Assembly (NCBI GenBank): GCA_016712715.1
Contig: JADJQM010000003.1
Location: 620,001 to 684,000, forward strand
Source of the DNA: Rhodospirillaceae bacterium
Lineage (GTDB): Bacteria; Pseudomonadota; Alphaproteobacteria; Dongiales; Dongiaceae
Length of the DNA stretch: 64,000 bases
Direction of reading: 5' to 3'
Each line of letters starts with the position of its first letter. Position 1 is the first letter of the stretch. A program made the position numbers and the translations under genes. Below, piece by piece: positions 19,026-28,948 of this stretch. The notes below the pieces were generated by a model that saw only the letters and a list, made by a program, of their open reading frames with translations, was not told the DNA's origin and searched no databases.

Positions 19026-19376
19026 CTAAGAGCCGCGATAGGTGGAATAGGCAAAGGGTGAGACCAGCAGCGGCACGTGATAATGCTGCGTGGGATCGCT
19101 CACCCCGAACCGCAAGGTCACGATGTCGACAAAGCGCGGTTGCGGCAGGTCGAGACCGCGGCCGGCGAAATAGTCCCCGGCATGGAAGACCAGTTCATAG
19201 GTAGCAGCCGTCAGCGCCGCATCTTCCAGCAGGGGGCGGTCGCAGCGGCCGTCGGCATTGGTGATGGTCTGCGCCACCAGGACACGCTCCGCTCCCAGGC
19301 GATAGAGTTCCAGGCGCATCGCCGCACCCGGCACGCCATGCGCCGTGTCGAGGACGTGGGTGGTCAGTCGACCCAT
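19026..19376 (-). CDS. uraH: 5-hydroxyisourate hydrolase
   Basis: 116 residues, a transthyretin-like hydrolase that converts 5-hydroxyisourate (product of PuuD) to OHCU (substrate of UraD). Diagnostic features are the N-terminal LTTHVLDTAHGVPGAAM, the internal TNADGRCDRPLL, the HYHVPLLVSPFAYSTYRGS end and the C-terminal YRGS signature that separates these enzymes from transthyretin. It is the first gene of the array uraH-xdhABC-importer, 3 bases ahead of xdhA. No strong ribosome site is visible; a dyad at 19503-19525 lies about 130 bp upstream. Confidence 0.95.
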   Translation of the reverse strand: MGRLTTHVLDTAHGVPGAAMRLELYRLGAERVLVAQTITNADGRCDRPLLEDAALTAATYELVFHAGDYFAGRGLDLPQPRFVDIVTLRFGVSDPTQHYHVPLLVSPFAYSTYRGS

Positions 19377-19502
19377 AAATCACAGCCCCTGTTGCCATCG
19401 CCGATCCGTGCCATTGATGCCGCGGTCCCGGCGCTTTCCGCCATTTTATCGATCAGCATCGCATAGGCGGCCACGGGCACAATCGCCGGCTTGTTCATAA
19501 AC

Positions 19503-19525
19503 ATTATCAAGGAAGCTTAGATAAT
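19503..19525. promoter_or_regulatory. ATTATC-N11-GATAAT dyad upstream of uraH, possible operator
   Basis: A perfect 6-bp inverted repeat with an 11-nt spacer, centred on AAGCTT, about 130-150 bp upstream of the first gene of the xanthine dehydrogenase operon. Spacing and symmetry fit a dimeric regulator such as a LysR type. Two single GATAAT half-sites (8613-8618, 8637-8642) lie in the puuD/LysR intergenic region. Function is inferred only. Confidence 0.3.
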
Positions 19526-19548
19526 CGACCCCGGCACCGCAAAATCAC

Positions 19549-19803
19549 CTATTCGAAGTGACCGGGCACCACGACGCCATCGACCACCTTGGGCGGGACA
19601 TATTTTCCGGTGGGCGGTTCGCTGCTGGCAAGCCACCCCGCCCCCAGCACGATCAGCAGCAGGATGACGCCAAGAACCGCGAGCCAGGAGAGCGGAACCT
19701 CGCGCACGGTGATGCCACGCCGCTCCTGGAACTTGAGGTAAAGCCAGTAGAGCAACGCCGGCAACGCCAGCGGAATGATTACCTCGAGAAACGCGCGCAT
19801 CAT
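19549..19803 (-). CDS. small membrane protein, DUF6111-like
   Basis: 84 residues with two membrane segments (about 5-24 and 42-62), a charged cytoplasmic loop between them (LKFQERRGITVREVPLS) and a short C-terminal tail VPPKVVDGVVVPGHFE. It resembles the DUF6111 family seen in alphaproteobacteria; the assignment is from memory and moderate. It starts with ATGATG overlapping the NUDIX stop and is the last gene of the DUF1285-NUDIX-DUF6111 operon. Function unknown. Confidence 0.75.
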   Translation of the reverse strand: MMRAFLEVIIPLALPALLYWLYLKFQERRGITVREVPLSWLAVLGVILLLIVLGAGWLASSEPPTGKYVPPKVVDGVVVPGHFE

Positions 19804-20467
19804 GTCCCCTTCAGGGCCGTGTCGAATTTCCCCTTTGGGGCGGGACCGGCGCCGAGAATCTCGGCCAGGTTGTTGAGCATGCCGGCGGTCGCGCCCCAGA
19901 TGTAATAGTCGCCATAGGGATAGACGTAGAAATAGCGCGTGCGGCCTTGCCAGACGCGGCTTTCCATGCGGCGACTGTCCGGTGCCAGAAAGAAGGACAA
20001 CGGCACCTCGAAGATCTCGGCCACTTCGAAGGTGTCCGGACTGAGGGTGAAACCGGGCCTTACCAGCCCCACAATCGGAGTCACCTCAAAACCGGTCCGC
20101 GTCACATAGATGTCGAGCTGGCCGATGAGATCGATATGGGCGCGGTCCAGCCCCGTCTCCTCCTCCGTCTCGCGCAAGGCGGCGGCGATGGCGTCGGCAT
20201 CCTCCGGATCGATGCGGCCGCCGGGAAAACTGATCTGGCCGGCATGGTCATGAAGATGATCGGTGCGCTTGGTGAGGAGGACTGTCATTCCTTCCGGCCG
20301 GTCGACCAGCGGCACCAGGACGGCGGCCTGCTTCAGTGTCAGGCCGGCCATATCCGGTTTCATCTCGGGATTGAGATCGTCGTCGCCACGCGGCTGCTGA
20401 CTTTGGGGGCGAAGCGGCGGCCCGGAAGGATACCGCGGAAGCGGTCGATGACGAGGTCCCGTGGCAT
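19800..20467 (-). CDS. NUDIX hydrolase, CoA pyrophosphatase-like (N-terminal frameshift)
   Basis: The intact main frame (ATG 20363, 187 residues) holds a full Nudix box, GGRIDPEDADAIAAALRETEEETGL, preceded by the CoA-pyrophosphatase signature HDHAGQISFPGG; members hydrolyse CoA and related dinucleotides. The family normally has about 35 more N-terminal residues. These are present in another frame from an ATG at 20467 (MPRDLVIDRFRGILPGRRFAPK), which overlaps the DUF1285 stop. They rejoin as QQPRGDDDLNPEMKPDMAG after the homopolymers TTTGGGGG at 20402-20409. I therefore annotate the gene from 20467 with a single-base frameshift there, probably a sequence error. Confidence 0.85.
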
Positions 20468-20979
20468 CAGGCGGTCTCGACCTGGCCGAGCGGAAAATAG
20501 CTGCCGCCGCTCCAGACGCCCAGTTCCGCGCCCTTCGTCTCGGCGAGATCGACCAGTTGATAGAAGACCGGACGGCTGATCAGCGCATCCAAGGCGCCGC
20601 GCACCCTTATATAGGGCGATGGCTGATCGCCCTCGGCAAGGTCGATGCGAATCGGATGGTCGGCATCGGCGGTCACCCAATCCTCGACATTTGTGCGAAA
20701 GGCCAGCTTCTGGTCCTGGCCAGCGCCTGTCACAGTCATCTCCACGGCGACGAAGGGGGCGTCGTCGACGGTGATCCGGCCACGTTCGACCGGTGTAACA
20801 AGCCAATAGGATCCGTCATTTTCTCGCCGCAATACCGTGGAAAATAGGCGCACCAAGGATTTACGTCCGATCGGCGAACCGCGGTAAAACCAGGTGCCGT
20901 CCCGGGCGATGCGAAAATCGAAATCGCCGCAGGAGGGCAACATGCTGAAATCAGGTGAATTCAAATCGTGGTTGGACAT
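20467..20979 (-). CDS. DUF1285 family protein
   Basis: 170 residues, matching the DUF1285 family of alphaproteobacteria and pseudomonads: DFDFRIARDGTWFYRGSPIGR, LVRLFSTVLRREDGSYWLVTPVE-like sequence, FVAVEMTV, LAFRTNVEDWVTADADHPIR and YIRVRGALDALISRPVFYQLV. No signal peptide or membrane segment. Structures of the family show a double-domain beta-rich fold without known catalytic activity. It is the first gene of the three-gene operon, with AAGGGGCG before the ATG at 20979, and is divergent from the MoxR gene. Confidence 0.92.
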   Translation of the reverse strand: MSNHDLNSPDFSMLPSCGDFDFRIARDGTWFYRGSPIGRKSLVRLFSTVLRRENDGSYWLVTPVERGRITVDDAPFVAVEMTVTGAGQDQKLAFRTNVEDWVTADADHPIRIDLAEGDQPSPYIRVRGALDALISRPVFYQLVDLAETKGAELGVWSGGSYFPLGQVETA

Positions 20980-21051
20980 CGCCCCTTGCCTGGCGCTACG
21001 CTTCTGAAATCTAAAGATAAGTCATAATCATACGAGTGCAAGGAGGCCGTC

Positions 21052-22095
<1,044 letters not shown>

Positions 22096-22103
22096 GCATC
22101 CGC

Positions 22104-23033
22104 GTGGCCGCAACGACCATCGCCCAGACGCTCAAAGACACCCGCGACCGGGACCGCAACAAGGCGGAAGCGGCGGCGGTCGCAGAGCGCCTGCCGCCCT
22201 TGCTGTTGGCGGCGGAACGCATTGCAGCGACCGTCGAACAGGGTGTTCACGGCCGCCGGCGCACGGGTCCCGGCGAGGTGTTCTGGCAATACCGCAACTA
22301 TTACCCCGGCGACGAACTGAAGCGGCTCGATTGGCGCGCCTCGGCAAAGACCGACCGGCTCTATCTGCGCCAGTTGGAATGGTCTGCCTCGCAAAGCGTT
22401 TATCTGTGGTGCGATCTCTCGCCCTCCATGGTCTATGCCAGCCGCCGCGACCTCGCGACCAAGGCCGAGCGCGCGCAGGTGCTGGGCCTCGCTGTTGCTA
22501 GCGTACTCGCGCGCGCCGGCGAACGTGTGGGCCTCCTTGGCCATGCCGTACCACCGAGCGCCGGGCGCAACGTGACCGAGCGGCTTGCCGAGCAACTCTT
22601 TATCGATGCCCGGACACCGGCTCAGGCCGCAAGCCTGCCGCCGCCGGCCGATCTGCCGGCGCATTCCCATGCCCTCCTCATCAGCGATTTCCTCTCGCCG
22701 CTTGACGAATTGCAGCGCGTCATCGCGCGTTTTGCCGGACGCAACATCCATGGCCATCTGTTGCAGGTGCTGGACCCGGCCGAGCAGGCGATGCCCTTTA
22801 CCGGGCGCGTGCGCTTCGAGGGATTGGAACAGGAAGGCGACATGCTGATGAGTCGCGCCGAAGCCGTGCGCGAGCAATATGTCGAACGTCTGGTCGCCCA
22901 TCAGCAAGCGCTGCGGGATCTCGCCCGCCATGCCGGCTGGAGCATGACCGTGCATGTGACCGACAGCGCACCCGCAGCCTCCGTCATTGCCCTCTATCAA
23001 TGGCTCGCTGCAGATCGCAGGTTGCGCCGATGA
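22104..23033 (+). CDS. DUF58 domain protein
   Basis: 309 residues, starting with GTG at 22104, 8 bases after the moxR stop. The DUF58 signature is strong: VHGRRRTGPGEVFWQYRNYYPGDELKRLDWRASAKTDRLYLRQ in the first third. A degenerate von Willebrand-like segment follows (SVYLWCDLSPSMVYAS, a MIDAS-like DLSPS). DUF58 proteins nearly always accompany MoxR ATPases and are assumed to be their partners. The stop overlaps the start of the next gene (ATGA). Confidence 0.93.
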   Translation: MAATTIAQTLKDTRDRDRNKAEAAAVAERLPPLLLAAERIAATVEQGVHGRRRTGPGEVFWQYRNYYPGDELKRLDWRASAKTDRLYLRQLEWSASQSVYLWCDLSPSMVYASRRDLATKAERAQVLGLAVASVLARAGERVGLLGHAVPPSAGRNVTERLAEQLFIDARTPAQAASLPPPADLPAHSHALLISDFLSPLDELQRVIARFAGRNIHGHLLQVLDPAEQAMPFTGRVRFEGLEQEGDMLMSRAEAVREQYVERLVAHQQALRDLARHAGWSMTVHVTDSAPAASVIALYQWLAADRRLRR

Positions 23034-25813
23034 ATTTTGGCAATCTCAGCATTCTTGTTCCGGGGCTGCTGGCGGCCTTCATCGCCCTGCCGATCCTGTG
23101 GTGGCTGCTGCGCCTGACCCCGCCCAGCCCCAAGCGCATTCATTTTCCCGCTATCCGACTTCTGTTCGGCCTCATCCCCAAGGAAGAAACGCCGCATCGG
23201 ACGCCGTGGTGGCTGATCCTGTTGCGCGTCTCGATCGCCGCCTTGATCATCGCCGCCTTGTCGCATCCGGTCTGGAATGCCGGCGAGAATCTGAGCCGGC
23301 CAGGATCGATGCTGCTGGTAGTCGACAATGGCTGGGCCGCGGCCCCCCATTGGAGCCAGACCAGCTTGATGGCGGAAAACCTGATCGACCAGGCCGATCG
23401 CGAAGGTCGCACGGTCTTGCTGGTACCGACGGCACCGGCGCTGGGTCAGGCCGCGCTTACTCCGCCTGACAGCCTCGCGCCGGCGCAGGCCAAGGCAGCC
23501 ATCGCCAATCTCGTCCCCCAGCCCTGGACGAACCGGCGCGATCTGGTGGAAACCATGCTGCGGCAGATGGCCGAGAACGGTGCTCTTGGCCAGGATCTCA
23601 ACATCACCTGGCTGAGCGACGGCACCACCGGTGGCGACAGCGACAAGACACTGGCGGCGCAACTTGGCACGCTCGGTGCCTTGCGGATCGTGGGGCCGCG
23701 CGATCTGCCCCTCATCCTGCGCCCCGCCAAGGTCGATGCCGGTGGGCTGAACCTGCAGGTCGAACGCGCCATGGTGGGCGCTTCGCAGGCCGTCGGTCTG
23801 CGTGTTCTCGATGCCGAGGGCCGCACCATCAGCCTCGCCACCGCGCGCTTTGCCGCCAACCAGAATGCGGTCGAGGCGAAGATCGAGCTGCCGCTTGAAC
23901 TGCGCGGCCGCGTTGGCGCGATTGCGCTTCAGCAATCGGGTGACGCCGAATCGGGTCATGCCGGCGGCATCGTGCTGCTGGATGACGCCGCCGGATCGAA
24001 GCCGATCGGTGTTATCACGGATAACGCGACGGCAGCGCGCCAGCCGCTGCTGGGCGAACTCTATTACGTCGAACGCGCCATGCAGCCCTTCAACGAATTG
24101 CGCGTCGGCAATGTCAGTACCTTGGCAAAGCAACCGCTTGCGGTGATGATCCTGCCCGATGGCAGCAATATCAGCGACAGTGACCGGGTGAGCCTTGCCG
24201 CCTGGGTTGAAGCCGGTGGCATGCTCATCCGCTTTGCCGGCGAACGCCTGGCCCTCGCCGCCGGCGACGACAATCTGCTGCCGGTGCGCTTGCGTCAGGG
24301 GGACCGCGTGCTGGGCGGTGCGCTCAGCTGGTCGGCGCCGGCGAGCCTAGCGCCCTTCCCCACGGCCTCGCCTTTTGTCGGCCTGGCAACGCCCAAGGAT
24401 GTGACGGTCAATCGCCAGGTCCTGGCACAGCCAGACATCGATCTTGGTAGCCGCACCTGGGCAAGGCTCAGCGATGGTACCCCGCTGGTCACCGGAACCA
24501 AGCGCGGCGAAGGCTATATCGTTCTCTTCCATGTCAGCGCCAACACGGCCTGGTCGAACCTTGCGCTCTCGGGATTGTATGTCGAGATGCTCAACCGCCT
24601 CTTGTTGCTGGCGGCCGGCGTGCCCAACAGCGGCCAGGATAAGGCGACACCCTTGCCGCCCAGTCAGTTGCTCGACGGCTATGGCCGCCTCGTGGTGGCA
24701 CCGACCAGCATCACGCCGCTCTCCCCAGAGGACTTCAAGGAGCAGCGCACTGGACCGCTGCACCCGCCCGGCCTCTATGGGGCGCAGCAGGCTCGCCGAG
24801 CGCTCAATCTTACGGCGACATTGCCCGCTGTGAGCCCGATCAGCTTGCCGACCGAGCCGTTGGCGCGGTCGACGGCGATCGACTGGAAACCTTGGCTGCT
24901 GCTCCTGGCGGCATTGCTGCTCGCCGGGGATTGTCTGATCGGCCTCTATATGCGCGGCCTGCTCAGCCGGGGTGGTCGCGGCGCGGCTCTGGGGCAGGCT
25001 GCCAAGGCCGCCAGCATGGCCCTGCTGGTAGCGTTCAGCCTGATCGCCACGGTCCCGCAGGTCCGGGCGCAGGACGTGGTACAGCCGATGAGCGATGAGG
25101 AAATCATCGCCGCCGCCGAGACCACGCATCTCGCCTATGTTCGCACCGGTATTCCCAATGTCGACGCCACCAGCCGCGCCGGCCTCTTCGGGCTGACCAA
25201 CAGGCTGCTGGAGCGGACCTCGGCCGACATGGGCGAGCCGGTCGGTGTCGACCTCAATGTCGACACGCTCGATTTCTACCCCATCCTCTATTGGCCGATT
25301 GCCGGATCAAGTCAGGCCCTGGGTGACCGGGCGATCACCGAAATCAATCGCTATCTCGCCGGCGGCGGCATGATCCTGTTCGATACGGCCGATCAGAACG
25401 TCGTCGGAATTACCGGCGGCCTCGGGCCAGGCGCCATGCGCCTGCAGGAAATCACCGGCGGCCTCGAAATTCCGCCGCTGGCACCGGTCGCAGCCGACCA
25501 TGTGCTGACGCGCTCCTTCTATCTGCTCAAGGATTTTCCCGGGCGCTGGGTCGGCGGCACGCTTTGGGTCGAGAATTCGCAAAGCCGCGTCAATGACGGC
25601 GTTGCCTCGGTCATCGTGGGGAGCAACGACTATGCCTCGGCCTGGGCGATGGATGATTACGGGCAACCGCTGTTCCCGGTAACACCCGGCGGCGAGCGGC
25701 AACGCGAGTTCGCCTATCGCTTCGGCGTCAATCTGGTGATGTATGCGCTCACCGGCAAGTACAAGGAAGACCAGGTCCATGTGCCGGCGATCCTGGAAAG
25801 GCTGGGGCAATGA
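23030..25813 (+). CDS. BatA-like / DUF4159 membrane protein
   Basis: 927 residues. The N-terminus is a BatA-type membrane module (LVPGLLAAFIALPILWWLL, then PKRIHFPAIRLLFGL, and a second segment near residue 70). A long periplasmic or cytosolic region with VWA-like traces follows (MLLVVDNGWA). A hydrophobic pair comes near 620-690, and the C-terminal DUF4159 domain runs from about 685 (EIIAAAETTHLAYVRTG, GLFGLTNRLLERTSAD, LDFYPILYWPIAGS, RYLAGGGMILFDTAD, FGVNLVMYALTGKYKEDQVH). The ATG at 23030 overlaps the DUF58 stop; 10 further upstream codons are possible but lie inside DUF58. The DUF4159 region resembles GATase1-like folds without the catalytic Cys. Confidence 0.92.
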   Translation: MNFGNLSILVPGLLAAFIALPILWWLLRLTPPSPKRIHFPAIRLLFGLIPKEETPHRTPWWLILLRVSIAALIIAALSHPVWNAGENLSRPGSMLLVVDNGWAAAPHWSQTSLMAENLIDQADREGRTVLLVPTAPALGQAALTPPDSLAPAQAKAAIANLVPQPWTNRRDLVETMLRQMAENGALGQDLNITWLSDGTTGGDSDKTLAAQLGTLGALRIVGPRDLPLILRPAKVDAGGLNLQVERAMVGASQAVGLRVLDAEGRTISLATARFAANQNAVEAKIELPLELRGRVGAIALQQSGDAESGHAGGIVLLDDAAGSKPIGVITDNATAARQPLLGELYYVERAMQPFNELRVGNVSTLAKQPLAVMILPDGSNISDSDRVSLAAWVEAGGMLIRFAGERLALAAGDDNLLPVRLRQGDRVLGGALSWSAPASLAPFPTASPFVGLATPKDVTVNRQVLAQPDIDLGSRTWARLSDGTPLVTGTKRGEGYIVLFHVSANTAWSNLALSGLYVEMLNRLLLLAAGVPNSGQDKATPLPPSQLLDGYGRLVVAPTSITPLSPEDFKEQRTGPLHPPGLYGAQQARRALNLTATLPAVSPISLPTEPLARSTAIDWKPWLLLLAALLLAGDCLIGLYMRGLLSRGGRGAALGQAAKAASMALLVAFSLIATVPQVRAQDVVQPMSDEEIIAAAETTHLAYVRTGIPNVDATSRAGLFGLTNRLLERTSADMGEPVGVDLNVDTLDFYPILYWPIAGSSQALGDRAITEINRYLAGGGMILFDTADQNVVGITGGLGPGAMRLQEITGGLEIPPLAPVAADHVLTRSFYLLKDFPGRWVGGTLWVENSQSRVNDGVASVIVGSNDYASAWAMDDYGQPLFPVTPGGERQREFAYRFGVNLVMYALTGKYKEDQVHVPAILERLGQ

Positions 25814-27894
25814 TGCCGGCCTTCTCCTGGGATGGACTCTCGGTTGTCCTCAACCCGCTCTTGCCGGACTGGATCATGGCGGCCTTCGCCATCCTGTTTG
25901 CGTCCCTGTTCCTGCTGTCGCTGTGGCGTCGGGCGCGGGGGGCCTTCTTGCGGCTGCTGGCAGTCCTCACCATCCTGCTGGCGCTGCTCGATCCCAGCAT
26001 GGTGCAGGAGAAGCGCGCCTATCAGAAGGACATCGCCATCGTCCTGGTCGATCGCTCGCCTTCGCAGACGATCGACGAACGGGATGCGCAGGCCGCGCGC
26101 GGCCTCGCCCTCCTCAAGGACAAGCTTGGCAAGATCGACGATCTTGAAGTCAAGGTGATCGAAGGCGGCGCCGGACCCGATACGGCGGAGAAAGGCACGC
26201 TGCTGTTCGAGGCGCTGCGGCGCGGGATGGCGGATCTGCCCTTGGCCCGCATCGCCGGCCTCGTCATCGTCTCGGATGGACAGATCCATGACGTGCCCAA
26301 CGCGCTCACCGATCTTGGCATCGATGCCCCCATCCATCTGCTGCTGACCGGCGATCCGCGCACCGGCGACCGCCGCATCGAACTGGTCGAAGCGCCGAGT
26401 TTCGGCCTGGTCGGCAAGCCGGTCGAGGTGAAGTTGCGCGTCGACGACCTAGGGCGCAATGCCGGGGCCGCGACGACGATCCGCATCAAGCGCGATGGTG
26501 TTCCTTTGCCGCCGGTGCCGGTCGTGACCGGGCGCGAGACGACATTGTCGCTCGACCTCGAACATGGCGGGCAGACGGTATTCGAGATCGAGACCGATGA
26601 CGGTCCCTCGGAACTGACCCGCCTCAACAACCGCGCTGTCCTTTCAGTGAATGGTGTGCGTGACGAGTTGAAGGTACTGCTCATCTCCGGCGAGCCCTAT
26701 CCTGGCGAGCGCGCCTGGCGCAACCTCCTCAAATCCGATCCATCGGTCAGCCTCATCCACTTCACCATCCTGCGCCCACCCAACAAGCAGGATGCGACCC
26801 CAATCAACGAATTGGCGCTCATCGCCTTTCCGATTGACGAGCTATTTGACATCAAGCTCAAGGAATTCGACCTCATCATCTTCGATCGGTTCGAGCACCT
26901 CGGCATCCTGCCGGATGAGTACTTCCAGCACATCGCCGACTATGTCGCCGGTGGTGGCGCCGTCTTGGAAGCCGCCGGGCCACGCTCTGCCGGCCAGTTT
27001 AGTCTTTATCGCACGCCGATGGCGTCGATCTTCGCGGCGATGCCGACCGGCGATATCCTCGCCCAGGGTTTCAAGCCGAGCGTGAGCGAGATGGGCAAGC
27101 GCCATCCCGTGACGGCCGACCTCCTCGCCGATCTCAATGCGGCACCCACCTGGGGCCGCTGGTTCCGCCAGCTGGTCACCATCAACCAGGACGGCGAAGT
27201 GCTGATGAACGGTGCCAACGATCTGCCGCTGCTGGTGCTGCAGCGTGTCGGCGAAGGACGCGTGGCACAGATTCTCTCCGATCATCTCTGGCTGTGGTCG
27301 AAAGGATTCGAGGGCGGTGGGCCGCAGGCCGAACTGGTCCGTCGCACGGCGCACTGGCTGATGCAGGAGCCGGATCTGGAGGAAGAGGATCTGCGCGCAA
27401 CCGCGATCGACGGGAAGCTCGAGATCGAGCGCCGCAGCCTCAGCGCTCAGGAAATCGATGTCACAGTGACCCGGCCAGATGGCCGCACGGAAACCGCGCG
27501 CCTCCGAGACATCGGCCGTGGTCGCGCCACGGCGTCACTGCCGGCCGTGGACCAGGGTCTTTATCGCGTCAGCGATGGCACTCGCGATGCCTTCGCTGCC
27601 TTGGGCGAGATCAATTCCAAGGAGTTCAACGATCCCCGCGCCAGCGCTCAGCCACTGCAGTCGCTCCTCACCGCATCGGGCGGCGGTGTTGCCGTGCTGC
27701 CGGGCAATGACTTGCCCGATCTGCGCCGCGTCGGCAAAAAGGGCGACCGGTCCGGCAATGGCTGGTTCGGCCTGACGCGCAACGAGGATTATGTGGTGAC
27801 GGGCGTCAGTCAGGCGCCGATGCTGCCGCCCTGGGCGGCCCTCATCATCGCCATCGGCTTCGTGCTCGCTGCCTGGCGCCGCGAAGGGCGCTGA
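25810..27894 (+). CDS. large membrane protein of the MoxR cluster, VWA-like
   Basis: 694 residues. Two N-terminal membrane segments (about 20-41 and 48-60) are followed by a soluble part starting DIAIVLVDRSPSQTID, whose DRSPS resembles a MIDAS metal motif (DxSxS). A GATase1-like middle follows (LLISGEPYPGERAWRNLL, YVAGGGAVLEAAGP), and a single C-terminal membrane helix just before the end. The ATGATG start overlaps the stop of the DUF4159 gene, so all four genes are coupled. Proteins like this are found beside MoxR/DUF58/DUF4159 but have no known role. Confidence 0.88.
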   Translation: MMPAFSWDGLSVVLNPLLPDWIMAAFAILFASLFLLSLWRRARGAFLRLLAVLTILLALLDPSMVQEKRAYQKDIAIVLVDRSPSQTIDERDAQAARGLALLKDKLGKIDDLEVKVIEGGAGPDTAEKGTLLFEALRRGMADLPLARIAGLVIVSDGQIHDVPNALTDLGIDAPIHLLLTGDPRTGDRRIELVEAPSFGLVGKPVEVKLRVDDLGRNAGAATTIRIKRDGVPLPPVPVVTGRETTLSLDLEHGGQTVFEIETDDGPSELTRLNNRAVLSVNGVRDELKVLLISGEPYPGERAWRNLLKSDPSVSLIHFTILRPPNKQDATPINELALIAFPIDELFDIKLKEFDLIIFDRFEHLGILPDEYFQHIADYVAGGGAVLEAAGPRSAGQFSLYRTPMASIFAAMPTGDILAQGFKPSVSEMGKRHPVTADLLADLNAAPTWGRWFRQLVTINQDGEVLMNGANDLPLLVLQRVGEGRVAQILSDHLWLWSKGFEGGGPQAELVRRTAHWLMQEPDLEEEDLRATAIDGKLEIERRSLSAQEIDVTVTRPDGRTETARLRDIGRGRATASLPAVDQGLYRVSDGTRDAFAALGEINSKEFNDPRASAQPLQSLLTASGGGVAVLPGNDLPDLRRVGKKGDRSGNGWFGLTRNEDYVVTGVSQAPMLPPWAALIIAIGFVLAAWRREGR

Positions 27895-27898
27895 CCGA

Positions 27899-28483
27899 TC
27901 AGACGATCTCCGCCGCGCGCGCAATCTCGCCGCGCCACAGATAGATCGCCGCCAATGGCTCGGCACCACTTTGCGTGGCGTGGCCGCACAGGGGCGGGTG
28001 GTGGATGACGGCGCCCGCCTTGAGCTCGCGCCAGGAATCACCGGCGCGCCACCAGCGACCCGGCCCCAAAGGCAGATAGATCTCCTCGGCCGGATGCTGG
28101 TGGGGCGGATAAAGCGTCGCCGGTCCCAGCAGCAGCAAGCCCAGGCGCAAATTGACCGTGCGGACCGGTGCCTCGGGCCCGGCGCATTCGAGATAGCCGT
28201 AATTGTCGAGAAAGCCGGCGCTGGGCGGATTGGCGCGGTAGTTGGGATTTTGCCGCCAGCCGATATCGAGCTGGGCATCGAGCGTCGCCAGCGTCTGCCC
28301 GAGCGCATCGCCGCTGCCGGCAGCCGGCCAATAGCGCTGTACCGGCAGCAAGGCATTCCGCTCAACGCAGGGCATCAGCATCTCTCCGGGAAGATTCTCA
28401 AGCAGGGGCAAAAAGCCAACGGCTGACGAATGCCCGGACAAGCGGGCCGCAATGCCACTGACCAGCGAGCTCCAGATCGTCAA
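27899..28483 (-). CDS. cupin of the DMSP-lyase (DddL/DddQ) superfamily
   Basis: 194 residues. The C-terminal half is a cupin barrel with the pattern of the dimethylsulfoniopropionate lyase family: DNYGYLECAGPEAP, LLLLGPATLYPPHQHPAEEIY (His128, His130, Glu134, Tyr136) and GAVIHHPPLCGHAT (His168). These residues correspond to the metal site and catalytic tyrosine region of DddQ-type enzymes, which cleave DMSP to dimethyl sulfide and acrylate. Only a minority of the superfamily has shown that activity, and no acrylate or DMSP genes are nearby, so the substrate is open. It converges on the MoxR operon (4 bp between stops). Confidence 0.75.
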   Translation of the reverse strand: MTIWSSLVSGIAARLSGHSSAVGFLPLLENLPGEMLMPCVERNALLPVQRYWPAAGSGDALGQTLATLDAQLDIGWRQNPNYRANPPSAGFLDNYGYLECAGPEAPVRTVNLRLGLLLLGPATLYPPHQHPAEEIYLPLGPGRWWRAGDSWRELKAGAVIHHPPLCGHATQSGAEPLAAIYLWRGEIARAAEIV

Positions 28484-28592
28484 GGTTCTTCCCCCTCCCC
28501 TCTGCAGCGCTCGGATCAGCCGGACCAGGCTCCAGGCGACCGCGCATGACTGTGAACAGCATCACAAACCCAATACCCCCTCGCCGCCACTA

Positions 28593-28934
28593 ATGAATCA
28601 AGTCGTGGAGACGGCGCCGCTGAAAGGCGCGCCAAGAGAGAGAGTGGAGCGTTTCATGGCAATGGCAATGGACATCATGGCTGACCCACGGGTGACGCGG
28701 TGCAGTGCCGGACCGGCCCTTGCTGCCTCGCTGGCAGCCCTGCCGCCGGCACCCAAGCGCAGCTGGGTGTTGCGTTTCGCCGATCTCTTTATCGACGGTT
28801 GCGACGTGAAACTGCTGCAGGGAATCGATTGCCATACACAGGCAGCCTTGCCCGACGGCAGCCTGGTCGATCTCGGCGCCATTTTTCGGGGCAACCAGCA
28901 ACCGGCCGAGTTCGGCTTCGAGTATCGCGCCTGA
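28593..28934 (+). CDS. hypothetical protein
   Basis: 113 residues from the ATG at 28593. An internal ATG at 28656, with GGAG six bases before it, would give 92 residues and may be the true start. The sequence (PAPKRSWVLRFADLFIDGCDVKLLQGIDCHTQAALPDGSLVDLGAIFRG) looks globular but I recognise no family. The DGSLVDLG-type end and the two cysteines stand out. It lies between the cupin (divergent) and the Lrp regulator (convergent). Coding status is supported by composition, not homology. Confidence 0.5.
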   Translation: MNQVVETAPLKGAPRERVERFMAMAMDIMADPRVTRCSAGPALAASLAALPPAPKRSWVLRFADLFIDGCDVKLLQGIDCHTQAALPDGSLVDLGAIFRGNQQPAEFGFEYRA

Positions 28935-28948
28935 TCCCCCCGGAAAGG

